Origin: Antedon mediterranea
Taxonomy: Eukaryota; Echinodermata; Crinoidea; Comatulida; Antedonidae
NCBI RefSeq assembly: GCF_964355755.1
Contig: NC_092672.1
Coordinates: forward strand, 10,784,501 to 10,848,500
Direction of reading: 5' to 3'
Length of the DNA stretch: 64,000 nt
Positions within the stretch are counted from its first letter, which is position 1; every line of letters begins with the position of its first letter. The notes beneath the pieces were generated by a model that saw nothing but the letters and a program-made list of their open reading frames with translations, was not told the origin of the DNA and ran no database searches. The position numbers were made by a program, and so were the translations under genes. Shown here one piece after another: positions 50,301 to 58,329 of the stretch.

Positions 50301-50679
50301 TCCCCAAAAGGGCCAATTTATATTTTGTAACAATATATATTCTAGCAACACCTAATAGCCCCCAAAACATCCTTCTAAAATGAAAAAAATCGAAAATCCA
50401 TTTCAGGTCCATTTTAAAGGATAAATTGGAAAAGGGCCAGTATGTAGGGCATAAATATCTGAACATGAAACATGCTATACAAAATATTTTTGTATAGGCC
50501 CTAGTATCATTTTAGTCTATAGACAATTATTAATAACATTTTAATCAACACTACTGAATATATAATTAATATGTTAATATTCTCAATAATACAGCTAACT
50601 GGAAATGTAACTCAATCCTACCTGCAACACAGTATACCGGGAACACAACCAACAGTAAGAGGATTTTAAAGATGGCCAT
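25149..50679 (-). CDS. Receptor gene 1: LRR-exon-array receptor, LGR/relaxin-receptor-like; possible pseudogene
   Basis: A multi-exon gene model built by eye. Order on the - strand: signal peptide exon (50679-50622), LRR N-cap exon (48285-48156), array of LRR exons (46591-29039), two terminal LRR exons (26336-26262, 26116-26045), then a TM5-TM7 GPCR segment (25499-25149). From the N-cap on, every LRR exon enters and leaves in phase 2, so any combination keeps frame. A membrane receptor with a very large extracellular LRR domain is implied. The GPCR part matches the LGR/RXFP pattern: VKKEE...FIVFADLCCWCP for TM6. TM1-TM4 and the exon joining LRRs to TM5 were not identified. An in-frame TAA in the N-cap exon, stops in TM5-TM6 and a frameshift before TM7 argue against a functional product. 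Which array exons are spliced is unknown. Confidence 0.65.
26045..26116 (-). CDS. Terminal LRR exon 2 of receptor 1 (72 nt)
   Basis: Acceptor TTCTGCAG, donor GTAAGC. Completing the split codon to L, it reads LNIKDNKLQVHGYKMFEEL, then KNVKQL. This is an LRR with the LxIxxNxL core but quite different from the array exons. Phase 2 in and out. A near-identical exon lies at 59,244-59,315. Confidence 0.8.
26262..26336 (-). CDS. Terminal LRR exon 1 of receptor 1 (75 nt)
   Basis: Acceptor TTACGTAG, donor GTAAGT. It reads ELQNNYISTIDQSAFSSF, then TLSLQYL, a 25-residue LRR one codon longer than the array type. Phase 2 in and out. The copy at 59,459-59,533 appears intact too, with the same splice sites. 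Confidence 0.82.
26545..28512. repeat. ~400-bp repeat, three diverged copies
   Basis: Copies at about 26,548-26,955, 27,799-28,207 and 28,226-28,512 share CGTGTTTCCTGCACCGTGCG, AAACGTGGCTGAAAATGACG and CTTACGCTACGCGGCTCTG in order; the third lacks the beginning. The copies lie in the intron between the terminal LRR exons and the array. No protein was recognised in any frame. Confidence 0.85.
27155..27240 (-). mobile_element. tRNA-derived fragment
   Basis: Read on the - strand it has an A-box-like ATGGTTCGATGTGTAGTG, an anticodon-like CTTTGGTAT (TGG), and a T arm CCGGGTTCGAATCCCG that pairs well. The acceptor ends do not pair, so it is a tRNA-derived SINE head or tRNA pseudogene rather than a working tRNA-Pro gene. 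Confidence 0.55.
28542..28966. repeat. ~60-bp minisatellite built on a hairpin, eight units
   Basis: Each unit carries the perfect inverted repeat TTATCCGC-TTGAG-GCGGATAA followed by an A-rich tract (up to 17 As) and CTTACAATAACAAG or CACTACAATAACAAG. The first unit is partial. The hairpin is conserved in units whose A-tracts vary in length. The - strand ORF over it is only repeat read-through. Confidence 0.93.
28991..29022. repeat. Perfect 13-bp palindrome next to the first array exon
   Basis: TAGGTGATCATTT and AAATGATCACCTA flank a 6-nt loop (TATTCT). It lies 17 bp from the donor site of the LRR exon at 29,039-29,110 and directly after the 60-bp minisatellite. Confidence 0.85.
29039..29110 (-). 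CDS. LRR array exon, SLNEN type
   Basis: 72 nt, acceptor TTTTAAG, donor GTAAGAATTG. Reads L-SLNENQI-RTLPDNVFADLTSLNKL with the leading L split across the junction. Last array exon in transcript order. Confidence 0.85.
29220..29375 (+). mobile_element. Relic of a transposon-like ORF, copy 1
   Basis: Reads DIPLSVDDSTITESLRKYGC, then KPNIKPQ, on the + strand. This is reminiscent of the N-terminal regions of some retroelement gag-like proteins (uncertain). Copies: 30,598-30,735, 33,961-34,100, 40,515-40,697 and 63,429-63,590. All are short and open only for ~50 codons. Confidence 0.4.
29613..29684 (-). CDS. LRR array exon, YLYEN type
   Basis: 72 nt, donor GTGAGAATTG. Reads L-YLYENQI-STLSDNVFAGLTSLNKL. 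The Pro of the LPxNxF core is Ser here. Confidence 0.85.
30013..30084 (-). CDS. LRR array exon, SLRQN type with Ser core
   Basis: 72 nt, donor GTGAG. Reads L-SLRQNQI-STLSDNVFAGLTSLNEL. The 5' half is identical to the exon at 33,382 and the 3' half differs from it, marking a duplication junction inside the exon. Confidence 0.85.
30409..30480 (-). CDS. LRR array exon, YLYEN/NIL type
   Basis: 72 nt, donor GTGAG. Reads L-YLYENQI-STLPDNVFAGLTSLNIL. Duplicated at 33,778-33,849. Confidence 0.85.
30797..31337 (+). mobile_element. TTAA-flanked MITE family P2, copy 1
   Basis: 541 bp with perfect 13-bp terminal inverted repeats AGATGTATTGTCC/GGACAATACATCT. The right flank is TTAA and the left flank has mutated to TATA. 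The interior is non-coding and includes TGACTTCCAGTCA. Duplicated with its surroundings at 34,166-34,706. Confidence 0.88.
31543..31614 (-). CDS. LRR array exon, WLSNN type
   Basis: 72 nt, donor GTAAGCATTG. Reads L-WLSNNTI-STLPDNVFADLTSLNQL. Identical copy at 32,511 and a near copy at 34,912. Confidence 0.85.
31962..32033 (-). CDS. LRR array exon, WLYNN type
   Basis: 72 nt, donor GTAAG. Reads L-WLYNNQI-STLPDNVFADLTSLNEL. Identical copies at 32,930 and 35,331. Confidence 0.85.
32511..32582 (-). CDS. LRR array exon, WLSNN type (968-bp duplicate)
   Basis: 72 nt, exact duplicate of 31,543-31,614, displaced 968 bp together with its flanks. Confidence 0.85.
32930..33001 (-). CDS. LRR array exon, WLYNN type (968-bp duplicate)
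   Basis: 72 nt, exact duplicate of 31,962-32,033. Confidence 0.85.
33382..33453 (-). CDS. LRR array exon, SLRQN type with Pro core
   Basis: 72 nt, donor GTAAG. Reads L-SLRQNQI-STLPDNVFAGLTSLNKL. First exon of the second 3,369-bp unit in window order. Identical to 35,783-35,854. Confidence 0.85.
33778..33849 (-). CDS. LRR array exon, YLYEN/NIL type (3,369-bp duplicate)
   Basis: 72 nt, same sequence as 30,409-30,480. Confidence 0.85.
34166..34706 (+). mobile_element. TTAA-flanked MITE family P2, copy 2
   Basis: Same element as 30,797-31,337, carried along by the 3,369-bp duplication, including the mutated left flank. It is therefore not an independent insertion. Confidence 0.88.
34912..34983 (-). 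CDS. LRR array exon, WLSYN type
   Basis: 72 nt. Reads L-WLSYNTI-STLPDNVFADLTSLNQL. It differs from 31,543 by one base, which changes Asn to Tyr at a variable beta-strand position. Confidence 0.85.
35331..35402 (-). CDS. LRR array exon, WLYNN type (3,369-bp duplicate)
   Basis: 72 nt, same as 31,962-32,033. Confidence 0.85.
35783..35854 (-). CDS. LRR array exon, SLRQN type
   Basis: 72 nt, same coding sequence as 33,382-33,453, but the sequence on its acceptor side diverges after about 30 bp. Confidence 0.85.
36239..36310 (-). CDS. LRR array exon, ALQKN type
   Basis: 72 nt, donor GTAAG. Reads L-ALQKNQI-STLPDNVFANLTSLNKL. Its neighbourhood, with a LINE tail at 36,546, is partly duplicated at 39,351-39,930. 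Confidence 0.85.
36546..36805 (+). mobile_element. LINE 3' end fragment, copy 1
   Basis: Non-coding segment containing GGTGGCTGCCTTCTGTTTG and ending in GAATAAATACCTACATACTT with an (ACTT)n tail. This is the pattern of a 5'-truncated non-LTR retrotransposon 3' UTR. Duplicated with its surroundings at 39,677-39,928. Confidence 0.6.
36875..36946 (-). CDS. LRR array exon, YMYEN type
   Basis: 72 nt, donor GTGAG. Reads L-YMYENQI-STLPDNVFAGLTSLNKL. Confidence 0.85.
37090..37260 (+). mobile_element. SINE core fragment
   Basis: It contains GCGTTGGTCCCGTGTACATA, ATAGTGCACGATAAAGAACT and TTCGAAAAGAGTA, matching the SINE body at 21,325-21,440. No tRNA-like head is attached. Confidence 0.65.
37390..37461 (-). 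CDS. LRR array exon, WLSNN/RIS type, with LINE at its acceptor
   Basis: 72 nt, donor GTGAG. Reads L-WLSNNRI-STLPENVFAGLTSLNEL. The AG acceptor remains, but the pyrimidine tract next to it has been displaced about 1.08 kb by the LINE at 37,470-38,545. Confidence 0.8.
37470..38545 (+). mobile_element. 5'-truncated non-LTR retrotransposon (LINE)
   Basis: Positions 37,472-37,924 are open and encode the C-terminal end of a reverse-transcriptase polyprotein, with LLEYSNTVWDPY, LEMVQRRAARF and AIDWNHLPDKVV (typical of jockey/CR1-like LINEs). A 3' UTR with poly-A and (TAA)n tracts follows, ending in (GAA)n. Flanks suggest a short target duplication AAAG, interrupting CCTTAAAAGTAAAAAC of the array unit. 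The ORF upstream of 37,470 is antisense LRR exon, not LINE. Endonuclease and the RT catalytic core are missing. Confidence 0.85.
38696..39352 (+). repeat. Inverted segment of the LRR array
   Basis: Array-type sequence lies here in the opposite orientation to its neighbours. It carries a truncated LRR exon end (ANLTSLNEL plus donor GTAAG at 38,696-38,723) and one full LRR exon on the + strand (39,085-39,156). Both junctions fall within LRR exon sequence. Confidence 0.85.
39085..39156 (+). CDS. LRR array exon on the opposite strand, CLSRN type
   Basis: 72 nt, acceptor TGCTTTAAG, donor GTAAGAATTG. Reads L-CLSRNKI-STLPENVFANLTSLNIL. Intact, but it cannot be spliced into the - strand transcript. 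Confidence 0.82.
39351..39404 (-). pseudogene. Truncated LRR array exon at inversion junction
   Basis: It retains the acceptor side (L-FLYGNQI-STLPDNVFAD) but ends at the inversion breakpoint (AAATCCGG), losing the last ~18 nt and the donor. Confidence 0.75.
39677..39928 (+). mobile_element. LINE 3' end fragment, copy 2
   Basis: Same sequence as 36,546-36,805, duplicated with the flanking array DNA. Confidence 0.6.
40000..40071 (-). CDS. LRR array exon, WLFEN type
   Basis: 72 nt, donor GTGAG. Reads L-WLFENQI-STLPDNVFAGLTSLNIL. Confidence 0.85.
40264..40336 (-). pseudogene. Decayed LRR exon
   Basis: It still aligns to the array type (YMYEK, STLPANLF), but both splice sites are gone and a stop follows. 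A sister relic lies at 63,177-63,245. Confidence 0.7.
40722..41266 (+). mobile_element. TTAA-flanked MITE family P2, copy 3
   Basis: 545 bp, terminal repeats AGATGTATTGTCC/GGACAATACATCT, with TTAA on both sides (40,718-40,721 and 41,267-41,270). The unoccupied site is visible at 29,417-29,420, where TTTTTATATTAATTGACAAG runs uninterrupted. Confidence 0.92.
41285..43130. other. Array spacer related to 60,640-62,340; no gene recognised
   Basis: Positions 41,530-42,440 match 60,700-62,260 in order: CACTAACAATAATAATATTG, GAACCGAACGTAATGGTAAA and CATCGGCGTAATTTCGCTGG. The copy at 60-62 kb has the extra 21-bp satellite. TTTCGACTTACTAT-type motifs recur at 41,876-41,965. No exon was found at 42,450-43,130; the short - strand ORF at 42,836-43,024 has no support. 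Confidence 0.6.
43160..44645. mobile_element. Inverted-repeat-bounded element with nested MITE
   Basis: GAATATATATAACAAGAATG and AGTATTCCGCGATTTT at about 43,170-43,215 are matched by an inverted counterpart at 44,575-44,640, about 70 bp of imperfect terminal inverted repeat around a ~1.47-kb interior. The right part, from 44,279, belongs to the 1,029-bp tandem unit. No transposase was recognised. Confidence 0.6.
43629..44254. mobile_element. TTAA-flanked MITE family P3
   Basis: 626 bp between TTAA at 43,625-43,628 and TTAA at 44,255-44,258. Ends are AGACCCCTTCCCTGC and the reverse complement of AGCCCCATTCCCTAC. The GC-rich interior includes a GCGGGCCGCTATAA motif. Non-coding, piggyBac-like by its target site. 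Nested in the element at 43,160-44,645. Confidence 0.85.
45105..45176 (-). CDS. LRR array exon, YLSRN/KYL type
   Basis: 72 nt, donor GTAAG. Reads L-YLSRNQI-STLSANAFAGLTSLKYL, a subfamily with an LSANAF core. Confidence 0.85.
46134..46205 (-). CDS. LRR array exon, YLSRN/KFL type
   Basis: 72 nt. Product of the 1,029-bp duplication. It differs from 45,105 by Tyr to Phe in the last variable codon. Confidence 0.85.
46478..46591 (-). CDS. LRR array exon with a 14-codon in-frame palindromic insertion
   Basis: 114 nt instead of 72. It begins L-YLYNNTI-STLSANVFDA and ends GLTSLEYL with a normal GTAAG donor. Between them lie 14 extra codons (AITMEVKNNFYLR region) made by a foldback, AACCATGGAGGTAAA against TTTACCTCCGTGGTT. 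The frame is preserved. On the acceptor side, beyond 46,600, a 90-bp TIR element interrupts the pyrimidine tract. Confidence 0.82.
46624..46713. mobile_element. 90-bp TIR element at an LRR exon acceptor
   Basis: Ends AGTCGCGTGC and GCACGCGACT are perfect 10-bp inverted repeats. It lies in the CCTTAAATGTA...AAAAACAATGC interval that in other units is the acceptor pyrimidine tract. Next to it is GGCCATATATATGGC, itself a palindrome. Confidence 0.75.
46905..46975 (-). pseudogene. Decayed, shortened LRR exon
   Basis: CCAATGATATTAAATAGCAA and ATACGTTGTTCTTATTCGGT match the array exon with an internal deletion. No splice sites. Confidence 0.6.
47060..47460 (+). mobile_element. tRNA-derived repeat (SINE-like), copy 2
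   Basis: Inverted counterpart of 2640-3090. A tRNA-like core (ACGTGGTGCGGCGTG A-box-like, GCGAGTTCAATTCCC B-box-like) is flanked by the same body, including CTCGAGAATTTACTGG and ATCATGTGATGCAG-type sequence. It lies in the intron between the N-cap exon and the array. Confidence 0.6.
47616..47690 (-). pseudogene. Decayed first LRR array exon
   Basis: Donor GTAAG retained. SVNVFVGLKSLN is recognisable, but a 1-nt deletion near the donor and further indels upstream break the frame. Confidence 0.7.
48156..48285 (-). CDS. LRR N-terminal cap exon of receptor 1 (in-frame stop)
   Basis: 130 nt, acceptor TGTTACAG, donor GTAAGTG. Joined to the signal peptide exon it reads D-AACPRACDCNYQDYDDHVRC, a standard LRRNT Cys pattern (CPxxCxC...VxC). 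SSWSN and a TAA stop follow, then in the same frame TAAEITQYNRYHPIKRL up to a phase-2 donor compatible with the LRR exons. The flanking frame is therefore coherent, with one nonsense codon. Using an internal donor instead (GGA|GTAATT) would need a ~40-nt intron, which is unlikely. Confidence 0.8.
49305..50417 (-). mobile_element. TTAA-flanked (piggyBac-like) MITE family P1, copy 2
   Basis: Element 49,309-50,413 (1,105 bp) between TTAA sites at 49,305 and 50,414. It is the reverse complement of the copy at 16,718-17,849, with scattered differences. It lies in the first intron of receptor 1. Confidence 0.9.
50622..50679 (-). CDS. Signal-peptide exon of receptor 1
   Basis: The start codon at 50,679 opens MAIFKILLLLVVFPVYCVA and then one G before a GTAGGATTG donor. 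That G plus AC of the next exon gives D, so cleavage after CVA followed by DAACP is plausible. It has a short charged N region, a hydrophobic core and small residues at -3/-1. A TATAAG motif about 60 bp upstream (near 50,740) is a weak promoter candidate. Confidence 0.75.
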
Positions 50680-53600
50680 CCGGACTGCTGTTTCACAATA
50701 GAAATGAACAACATAGCAGTGAGTTCGCACATTTAAAAGAAACTTATAATTATTTAATGCTTTTTTTAAATAAATTTATATTTTTAAAATTTTTTTTAAT
50801 AAACCATATTTCCAGATTTGATTGACATATCCAGATGTCATAATGTAGACGTGAAGTTCATGTATATACATGTTTAATGAAGTATTATTTTTATAACAGA
50901 AATTGTATCTCTCGAAGTTTTATCTTCGATTAAAATTTCCTTTTTTTTTCTTATAAGATGTATTTTTATGCAGATTGTCTTGTTGATATTCTGAAGTAAC
51001 CCTAGCCCGTATACATATTATAGTCTGTGTAATATTGTATGGGACTGTTAATGAATCAATATCCAAACACCATTAGATGATGACATTCAAGAAAGACATC
51101 ATCAAATCAATCAAATTTTAATTTTAAAATAATGTTGACTATTTTGTACCGGTAGGTTAAACAAACAAACAAAATGAATGAAAACAATCTCGGTTTGCAA
51201 CGCCCGGTAAATCCCGTTAGGATTTTAAGATATAAAATGTACCAAGTACAGGCTAATAACATGTTTAATGTTATCTGGATATTTAATTGTTTGTTTTATG
51301 CAATTCTAAAAGAATGAATACGCGTCAATTGTGATCTAAGTATAACATAAACATAAACATTTAAACCGATTCTCTGTAACATGTTATTTGCATGTAGGCC
51401 CTATTTTTTATTTAATAATTTTATATTATATCATACCAGGCGCTACCAAAGGTGGTTTGTAACCCTCATCAAGCTCCTCATCAAGTAGACATATTAATTA
51501 TGTTTATAGTATAATAGTAAAATAAAATAGTCTCATTACCAACAAAACCATAATTGGATCAGCTCTACAGTATCCGAACAGTTAAGTATTGGTAAAATTA
51601 CAAAAACAGATGCGATATATAGCAACGTATCCCATCCAATATCAGCTATTACATAAGTTCTGCTATATTCTTTTAACATTCTCAATTATTCTTTTCTGTT
51701 AAGTCGTCAGTTATTAAATATAATTTATTATTACAGATAAAGTCTGTACTAACCACAAGCTTTCCATCACAAGCTTTTTTAAAGGTGAACATTAAACTAT
51801 TAGCAGGGAGATTTTATACCCCATACTATTAGGCCTAGGCCTATATATCAAAATAAAAGAAACACAGACCCATATTAATTTAACGTTTTAAATTCATTAG
51901 TGAAGTTAAAACTTTGGAATGTTTTGCCTCTTTCGTTCCGATCCAAAACATACAAAATGTAAATAGTTTCAAAAAGATTGCAAAATATTATTTATTATCA
52001 AACAATACTTAGCGGCCATGTTTTTGTTAATATATTTATCTCTAGCAATGGAAGACGTATTGATATGATTTATACTACAATTGAAATGTACCGCTTTACG
52101 TTTTATTGTTATTTTCATTTATGTGTCTTATATATGTTTTGTTTGCTTTTGAATGTTTTGTTTTGGCGTCCCTGACACAAGCTTTTGCTTTTTTTGGTTT
52201 GATTGATTGATTAATAAAAAAAGAAAACGATATTTAAAAAAGATTCTAATCAATTTCAAGACACATAACGACCATATCAATTACGTTATCTTTTAAACTC
52301 ATATTGAGGGCGTTCTAAGTATTTACTTTTTTCCGTTTTTTTATATCTTGTTTTTCTTTTTTGATAGTAATTTTAACGTATCTCTCCATTTCGAGGCTTT
52401 TTAACATTGAATTAAATACATTGAATATTAGCTTAATAAGAAGAATACAACGAAACGATTGCATTTAAAAGCCGAATTGTTTCTAATGTTATTTATCTTT
52501 TTATATACTTTGGTAGCAGTATTGATGTCAAATTTGTGTGCCTTGAGATAAATATATTCATATAATGTATCTTTCAAATGACTTTTTACACGTTAATATT
52601 TACTAGTTCGTTTACTGTACTTTCAAAGTTGTTTTATAGCATAGGAATCGATGATTGCGAGAATAGGCTGATAGACGCTATTTTTTATGTACAAAAACAT
52701 ATGTGAAAGAAAATCGATGGTTTGGCAGGTTAGACGCTAACTTTATGTATAATTTATTACGAAAATCACAAAAATAGATGTAAAATATTTTATTTAAGAT
52801 ATGTTTCCGACGATTGAGTTTATTTAGACTGCACGTACACATGTTTTTACCCTTTAGTCTTATTTAAGTCGCCAATAATATTCAATGTTCTAGCTCTGTT
52901 AATAGCATCAAAATGCATTGTGGCAATAATGCGTCAATTTTTGTCGATAACAATTTAAAATAATTAAAATTATTCGTACTGTCTGTCTATTCGTGGATTA
53001 ATATACTCCATGGCCTATCCTAACTCAACCACTAGCTTTATTTAATCAAATGTTTGATACCGATAACTAATAATATAAAAACATACTCCAGACCGGGATA
53101 CCATAATATTATGGGGGAAAGAAGTTTTCACTGGGGAGCACCTCCCGAGAGACGTTCCCAATTTAAGAAAGCATGCATGTATTTAGTTCTTTGTTTTTTT
53201 ATTTGAAGAAAATCGACGACCCATTGCAGAAGAATAGACGATGCAATCATATTAAGAAATCTGTCATATTAGGAAATACCATTGTCAACACTGAGAGCAT
53301 TACTGTATGAGTCTCAGCTTGCGAAATAAGTTTTCGATAGACTTCTATCAACCAATGGGTGGTCGTAAATAAACTTTTCTTCTTGTGATCAAAATGCGTT
53401 AAGAACAAAGGTTGAACTCTACGTTCAGCTACTTTTATCTAAAGTAAGGGTCAAATATATGGGCCTAAGTTGATTTTTTTTCAATCCGAGATGTATTTGC
53501 CTCCTTCCATTTAGATAGAACCTTCTCTTGTGCCAATGATGAGTTATGTCAGTAACCGGGAGGTTAAGCTCTCCTCGTAAGGTCCTGGTATATCCCACGA

Positions 53601-54244
53601 CTAAGGAGATAAGCTGGTAATTCCTGAATATTAATAGGATCCTGTTGTTGAGAATGTGTAGGCAAATGTGACATTAAAATGGCATATTAAAAAAATAATT
53701 GTACAAATGGTTTAATCTTTTATGGTTCGCGATAGAGTTTATTTATTAATTTAAAAAGTTTCAATTCTGAAAAATATAAATTTGAAGTAGATTTTAAACC
53801 ATTTTATTTGGTCAATATTCGTATTATTATTATATTAGCCGAATTAATTTGAGTAGGATGAATATTTAATTTGGGTACGTAATATGGCTTACGGCTTAAT
53901 ATAAGAAAAACTAAGGAAGTTGGTGCATGGCAATTGGTATATGACGTCATGGAGGAATTTGTATTCCTCCAGATTTTCAAGAAAGAGAATAATTATAATG
54001 ATCCTTAACGAAGCGTTTTCCAAGATGTTGATATTAAAATCAATAAATGCATTTTAAGCGATAATCATTTATCATCCCCCATGAGGCAATTAAAAAAAGA
54101 AGAAGGAGAAGAATTATAAAATGTTTAAGTTAATGTAATATAAAGTTAAAATTAAATGAAAAGTTTATTTAATAGTCTGATAGCAACAGGCACAAATGAA
54201 TTTTTTTTTTTAGGCCTATATCGGCGGACACATTCAATAAATAC
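50680..54244. other. Intergenic region between receptor genes 1 and 2
   Basis: No gene was recognised. It contains a LINE 3' end at 51,890-52,225. The rest is AT-rich with no clear tandem repeats. Short ORFs, including 51,978-52,175, lie in or near the LINE relic and are not supported as genes. Confidence 0.5.
51890..52225 (+). mobile_element. LINE 3' end relic
   Basis: KLWNVLPLSFRS at about 51,909-51,944 is the typical C-terminal motif of LINE reverse-transcriptase polyproteins. It is followed by a decayed frame and ends with TTTGATTGATTGATTAATAA, a tetranucleotide tail typical of truncated LINE inserts. Confidence 0.6.
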
Positions 54245-57200
54245 GTTTACACTGCATTTGTGTTGACGCTGATTAATACAAATGAATGAACCACCATCAC
54301 CGATATAGCAACTAAATCTACTTTATTTCTTGTGCTTATATATTTCAAAACATTTTGAACTCAATCTGGTTGTTATAATACCATGCGTTGCTTTCTTCAC
54401 TTAGCAAAAGGCATTGTGAAGTCAGCTTATAATTTCTTACACTTTACTTATTCAGTATAATAAAAATAATTATATTTTTAATTAAACTTGCTTTTCTCAT
54501 GTTAATTTGAAATATATGAAATACATATTAAAATGTGCATCTAACAATGAAAATACAAATAACAAAAACTATATTAGATATTTTGAATATTATAATATGA
54601 TGTTTTAGATCAAAGATAGGATATTGTCTCCAAAAACCATGAAAAATGAAGATTAATAAAATCGGACTTTAAATAGGCCATTTTGTAGTTTTAATACATT
54701 TAATCAGTTCCATAGAAAAAAAGACGAAAAAGGTTTTTACTTATAAAAAAATCAAGACAAAACGGTTATATTTTTTGCTTTGAATTACAGTTTTTTTCAG
54801 GTAAATATTCTTTCAATCCAATTTTAGGTCAAAGTTAATAACTATTATAGTTTATATTTGTTATATCTTGTTTCCGTCATGTTCTTATGTTCCCTACAAT
54901 GTTCATTATATCTGAACTTGGGATTCTCATTACGCACGTTCACATAAGATGTTATCGTTGCTTTCGTAACGTTTCATTTTTTTTTAAACAATAATAATAA
55001 ATTTTATATGATATCTACGCCTATAATATTTAGATAGATTTCAATATAAAATATTTAAGTACGTAATTAATATCGATATTTATAATCAATTAATTAAATC
55101 TTTAAAATACCTAATTATATTACAATTGGACCTACCATTTATGGCTGATCGTAAATAATATAATTACGGGGAGCAAAGTATGCACTATCATTCGTGGCTT
55201 TCTTCACTTAGCAAAAGACATTGTGAAGTCAGCTTATATTGATAATTACGGGGAGCAAAGTATGCACTATCATTCGTTGCTTTCTTCACTTAGCAAAAGG
55301 CATTGTGACATCAGCTTATAATTTCTTACACTTTACTTATTCAGTATAATAAAAATAATTATATTTTTAATTAAACTTGCTTTTCTCATGTTAATTTGAA
55401 ATATATGAAATACATATTAAAATGTGCATCTAACAATGAAAATACAAATAACAAAAACTATATTAGATATTTTAAATATTATAATATGATGTTTTAGATC
55501 AAAGATAGGATATTGTCTCCAAAAACCATGAAAAATGAAGATTAATAAAATCGGACTTTAAATAGGCCATTTTGTAGTTTTAATACATTTAATCAGTTCC
55601 ATAGAAAAAAAGACGAAAAAGGTTTTTACTTATAAAAAAATCAAGACAAAATAAACGGTTATATTTTTTGCTTTGAATTACAGTTTTTTTCAGGTAAATA
55701 TTCTTTCAATCCAATTTTAGGTCAAAGTTAATAACTATTATAGTTTATATTTGTTATATCTTGTTTCCGTTCTTATGTTCCCTACAATGTTCATTATATC
55801 TGAACTTGGGATTCTCATTACGCACGTTCACATAAGATGTTATCGTTGCTTTCGTAACGTTTCATTTTTTTTTAAACAATAATAATACATTTTATATGAT
55901 ATCTACGCCTATAATATTTAGATCGATTTCAATATAAAATATTTAAGTACGTAATTAATATCGATATTTATAATCAATTAATTAAATCTTTAAAATACCT
56001 AATTATATTACAATTGGACCTACCATTTATGGCTGATCGTAAATAATATAATTACGGGGAGCAAAGTATGCACTATCATTCGTGGCTTTCTTCACTTAGC
56101 AAAAGACATTGTGAAGTCAGCTTATATTGATATTTACGGGGAGCAAAGTATGCACTATCCTTCCTTGGTTTCTTCACTTAGCAAAAGGCATTGTGAAGTC
56201 AGCTTATACTTTCTTACACTTTACTTATTCAGTATAATAAAAATAATTATATTTTTAATTAAACTTGCTTTTCTCATTTTATTTTGAAATATATACAATA
56301 CATATTAAAATGTGAATCTAACAATGAAAATACAAATAACAAAAACTATATTCAATATTTTAAATATAATATGCTGTTTTAGATCAAAGATGTATTGTCC
56401 CCAAAACCCATCAAAATGAATAATAATAAAATCGGACTTTAAATAGGCCATTTTGTAGTTTTAATAAAGTTAATCACTTCCATAGAAAAAAATGTTTTTA
56501 CTTATAAAAAGACAAAATAAACGGTTAAATTTTTTGCCTTAAATTACAGATTTTTCAGTTAAATATTTTTTTCAATCCAATTTTTGGAGTGATTAACTAT
56601 TATGGAACATTAAAATAGCATATTCAACAACAAAAATTGAAGATTTTAGGAGGACAATGTTATTTTCAATCAAAATACATAATTTCTATTACCTATCTCT
56701 AAATAGTTAGAACTGATAATTTTAATTTTTTTGTTTAAATAGTAGAAATAGCAATAAAAACATTGTACACTTTAAAGCAATTAGATAAACACCATGTAAA
56801 CAAATGATAACGTTTCTTTTTCTACTTGTTTAGATACCTTGTTTCCGTCTTCTTATGTTCCCTACAATATTCATTGTATCTGAACTTGATCTGGGATTCT
56901 ATAAAACGTTCCTTTTTTTAAATTGTTTAACAATAACATTTTTTATAAGTCTAGGCCTAAGCCTATATTACATTTAGATGTTTTCAATCTTCAAAGTACG
57001 TATTCTATTAAAATCTGTTTATCACCTATATTTAAATTGATTTCAATTTTAAATATTTAAGTAATTGATATCGATATTTACAATCGATTAATTAAGTTTT
57101 TAAAATACAAATCTATTAAAATTAGACCTACCATCTATGGTTGATCGTTAAATAATTAATATGGATACAGGGTGTTACAATCATTAAAATATGCCTTATA

Positions 57201-58329
57201 TTAAAATTACCATCAATTAGTGATGGTTTTTTAATGACAATCATTACAAAAGACATGCTTTCAATGCTTTAAATTAAAAGTGATAATGACGAATCTATTA
57301 TACTAAATTCAATATACTAATTCTATCAATCTCAGTAATAGCTAAAAACTCTAAAAAACGTAATTTTTTAAATAACATCGAACAATGGAAAATACAAATA
57401 TGCTGCATTGCTGTATACAAGCGTTGAACCATGGTAAAACTAATTAATGTGCTACAAGGTAAAAAAGAAGTAGAGCAATTTGCTCGTCGAGAAGGTTCCG
57501 TGTGCCCATTTTGAGTAGGCCTACAGTATGTCAACCTGGCAATATACGTTGACAAAACAATTTACTTTACTCAACACACCTACTAGGCCTCAAAATAGTA
57601 TAATAACTAAAAACTCTGATGTAATTTTAAAAATAAAATTGAACAATTGAAAATACAAATATGCTGCATTGCTATATACAAGCGTTGAACCAGGGAGTTG
57701 TAAACAACTCCCTGGTTGAACCATGCTAACTAATAATGCTACAAGGTAAATTAAAAAAATGTAGAGCTCGTCCAGAAGGTTCCGTGTGCTCATTTTGAGT
57801 AGGCCTACGGTATGTCAACCATGGCAATATACGTTGACAAAACGTACTTAACACACCTACTTTACTAGGTATTAAAATAATCTAATCATGTTAACTTACA
57901 ATAAAAATAGGTTAGTGTGTTTAATCCAAGCTTAAACTTAACATCAGAAATATAAAACAATAATAATTAGTACATAATATGTGAAACTTCTATTGTATTA
58001 TACTTGTTTTCCACATGAAAATGGGGTCTTCCTGGTAAAGTCTGACGTTGGAGTATACCATATTCCTGAAATGTCTACAATTATACTTTTGATTGGACTA
58101 GTTGGCAGTCACAAAGTATAATCAGTGACTTAGGGGTCCTTCTGGTTGTGACATTGTGCTAAATGTCTACAAAGTATCAAAATCCACCAACTAAGTTTAC
58201 AGTTTGTCAACAAAATAATGTTTTTCCACATTACGCGTAAAACTACATTATTCGGGGAAGGTTTATCAAAATGCCCCAGGAAATAGATAGAAAGTGCATG
58301 GTAGTTGTGTGATTTGCTGTCACGCATGT

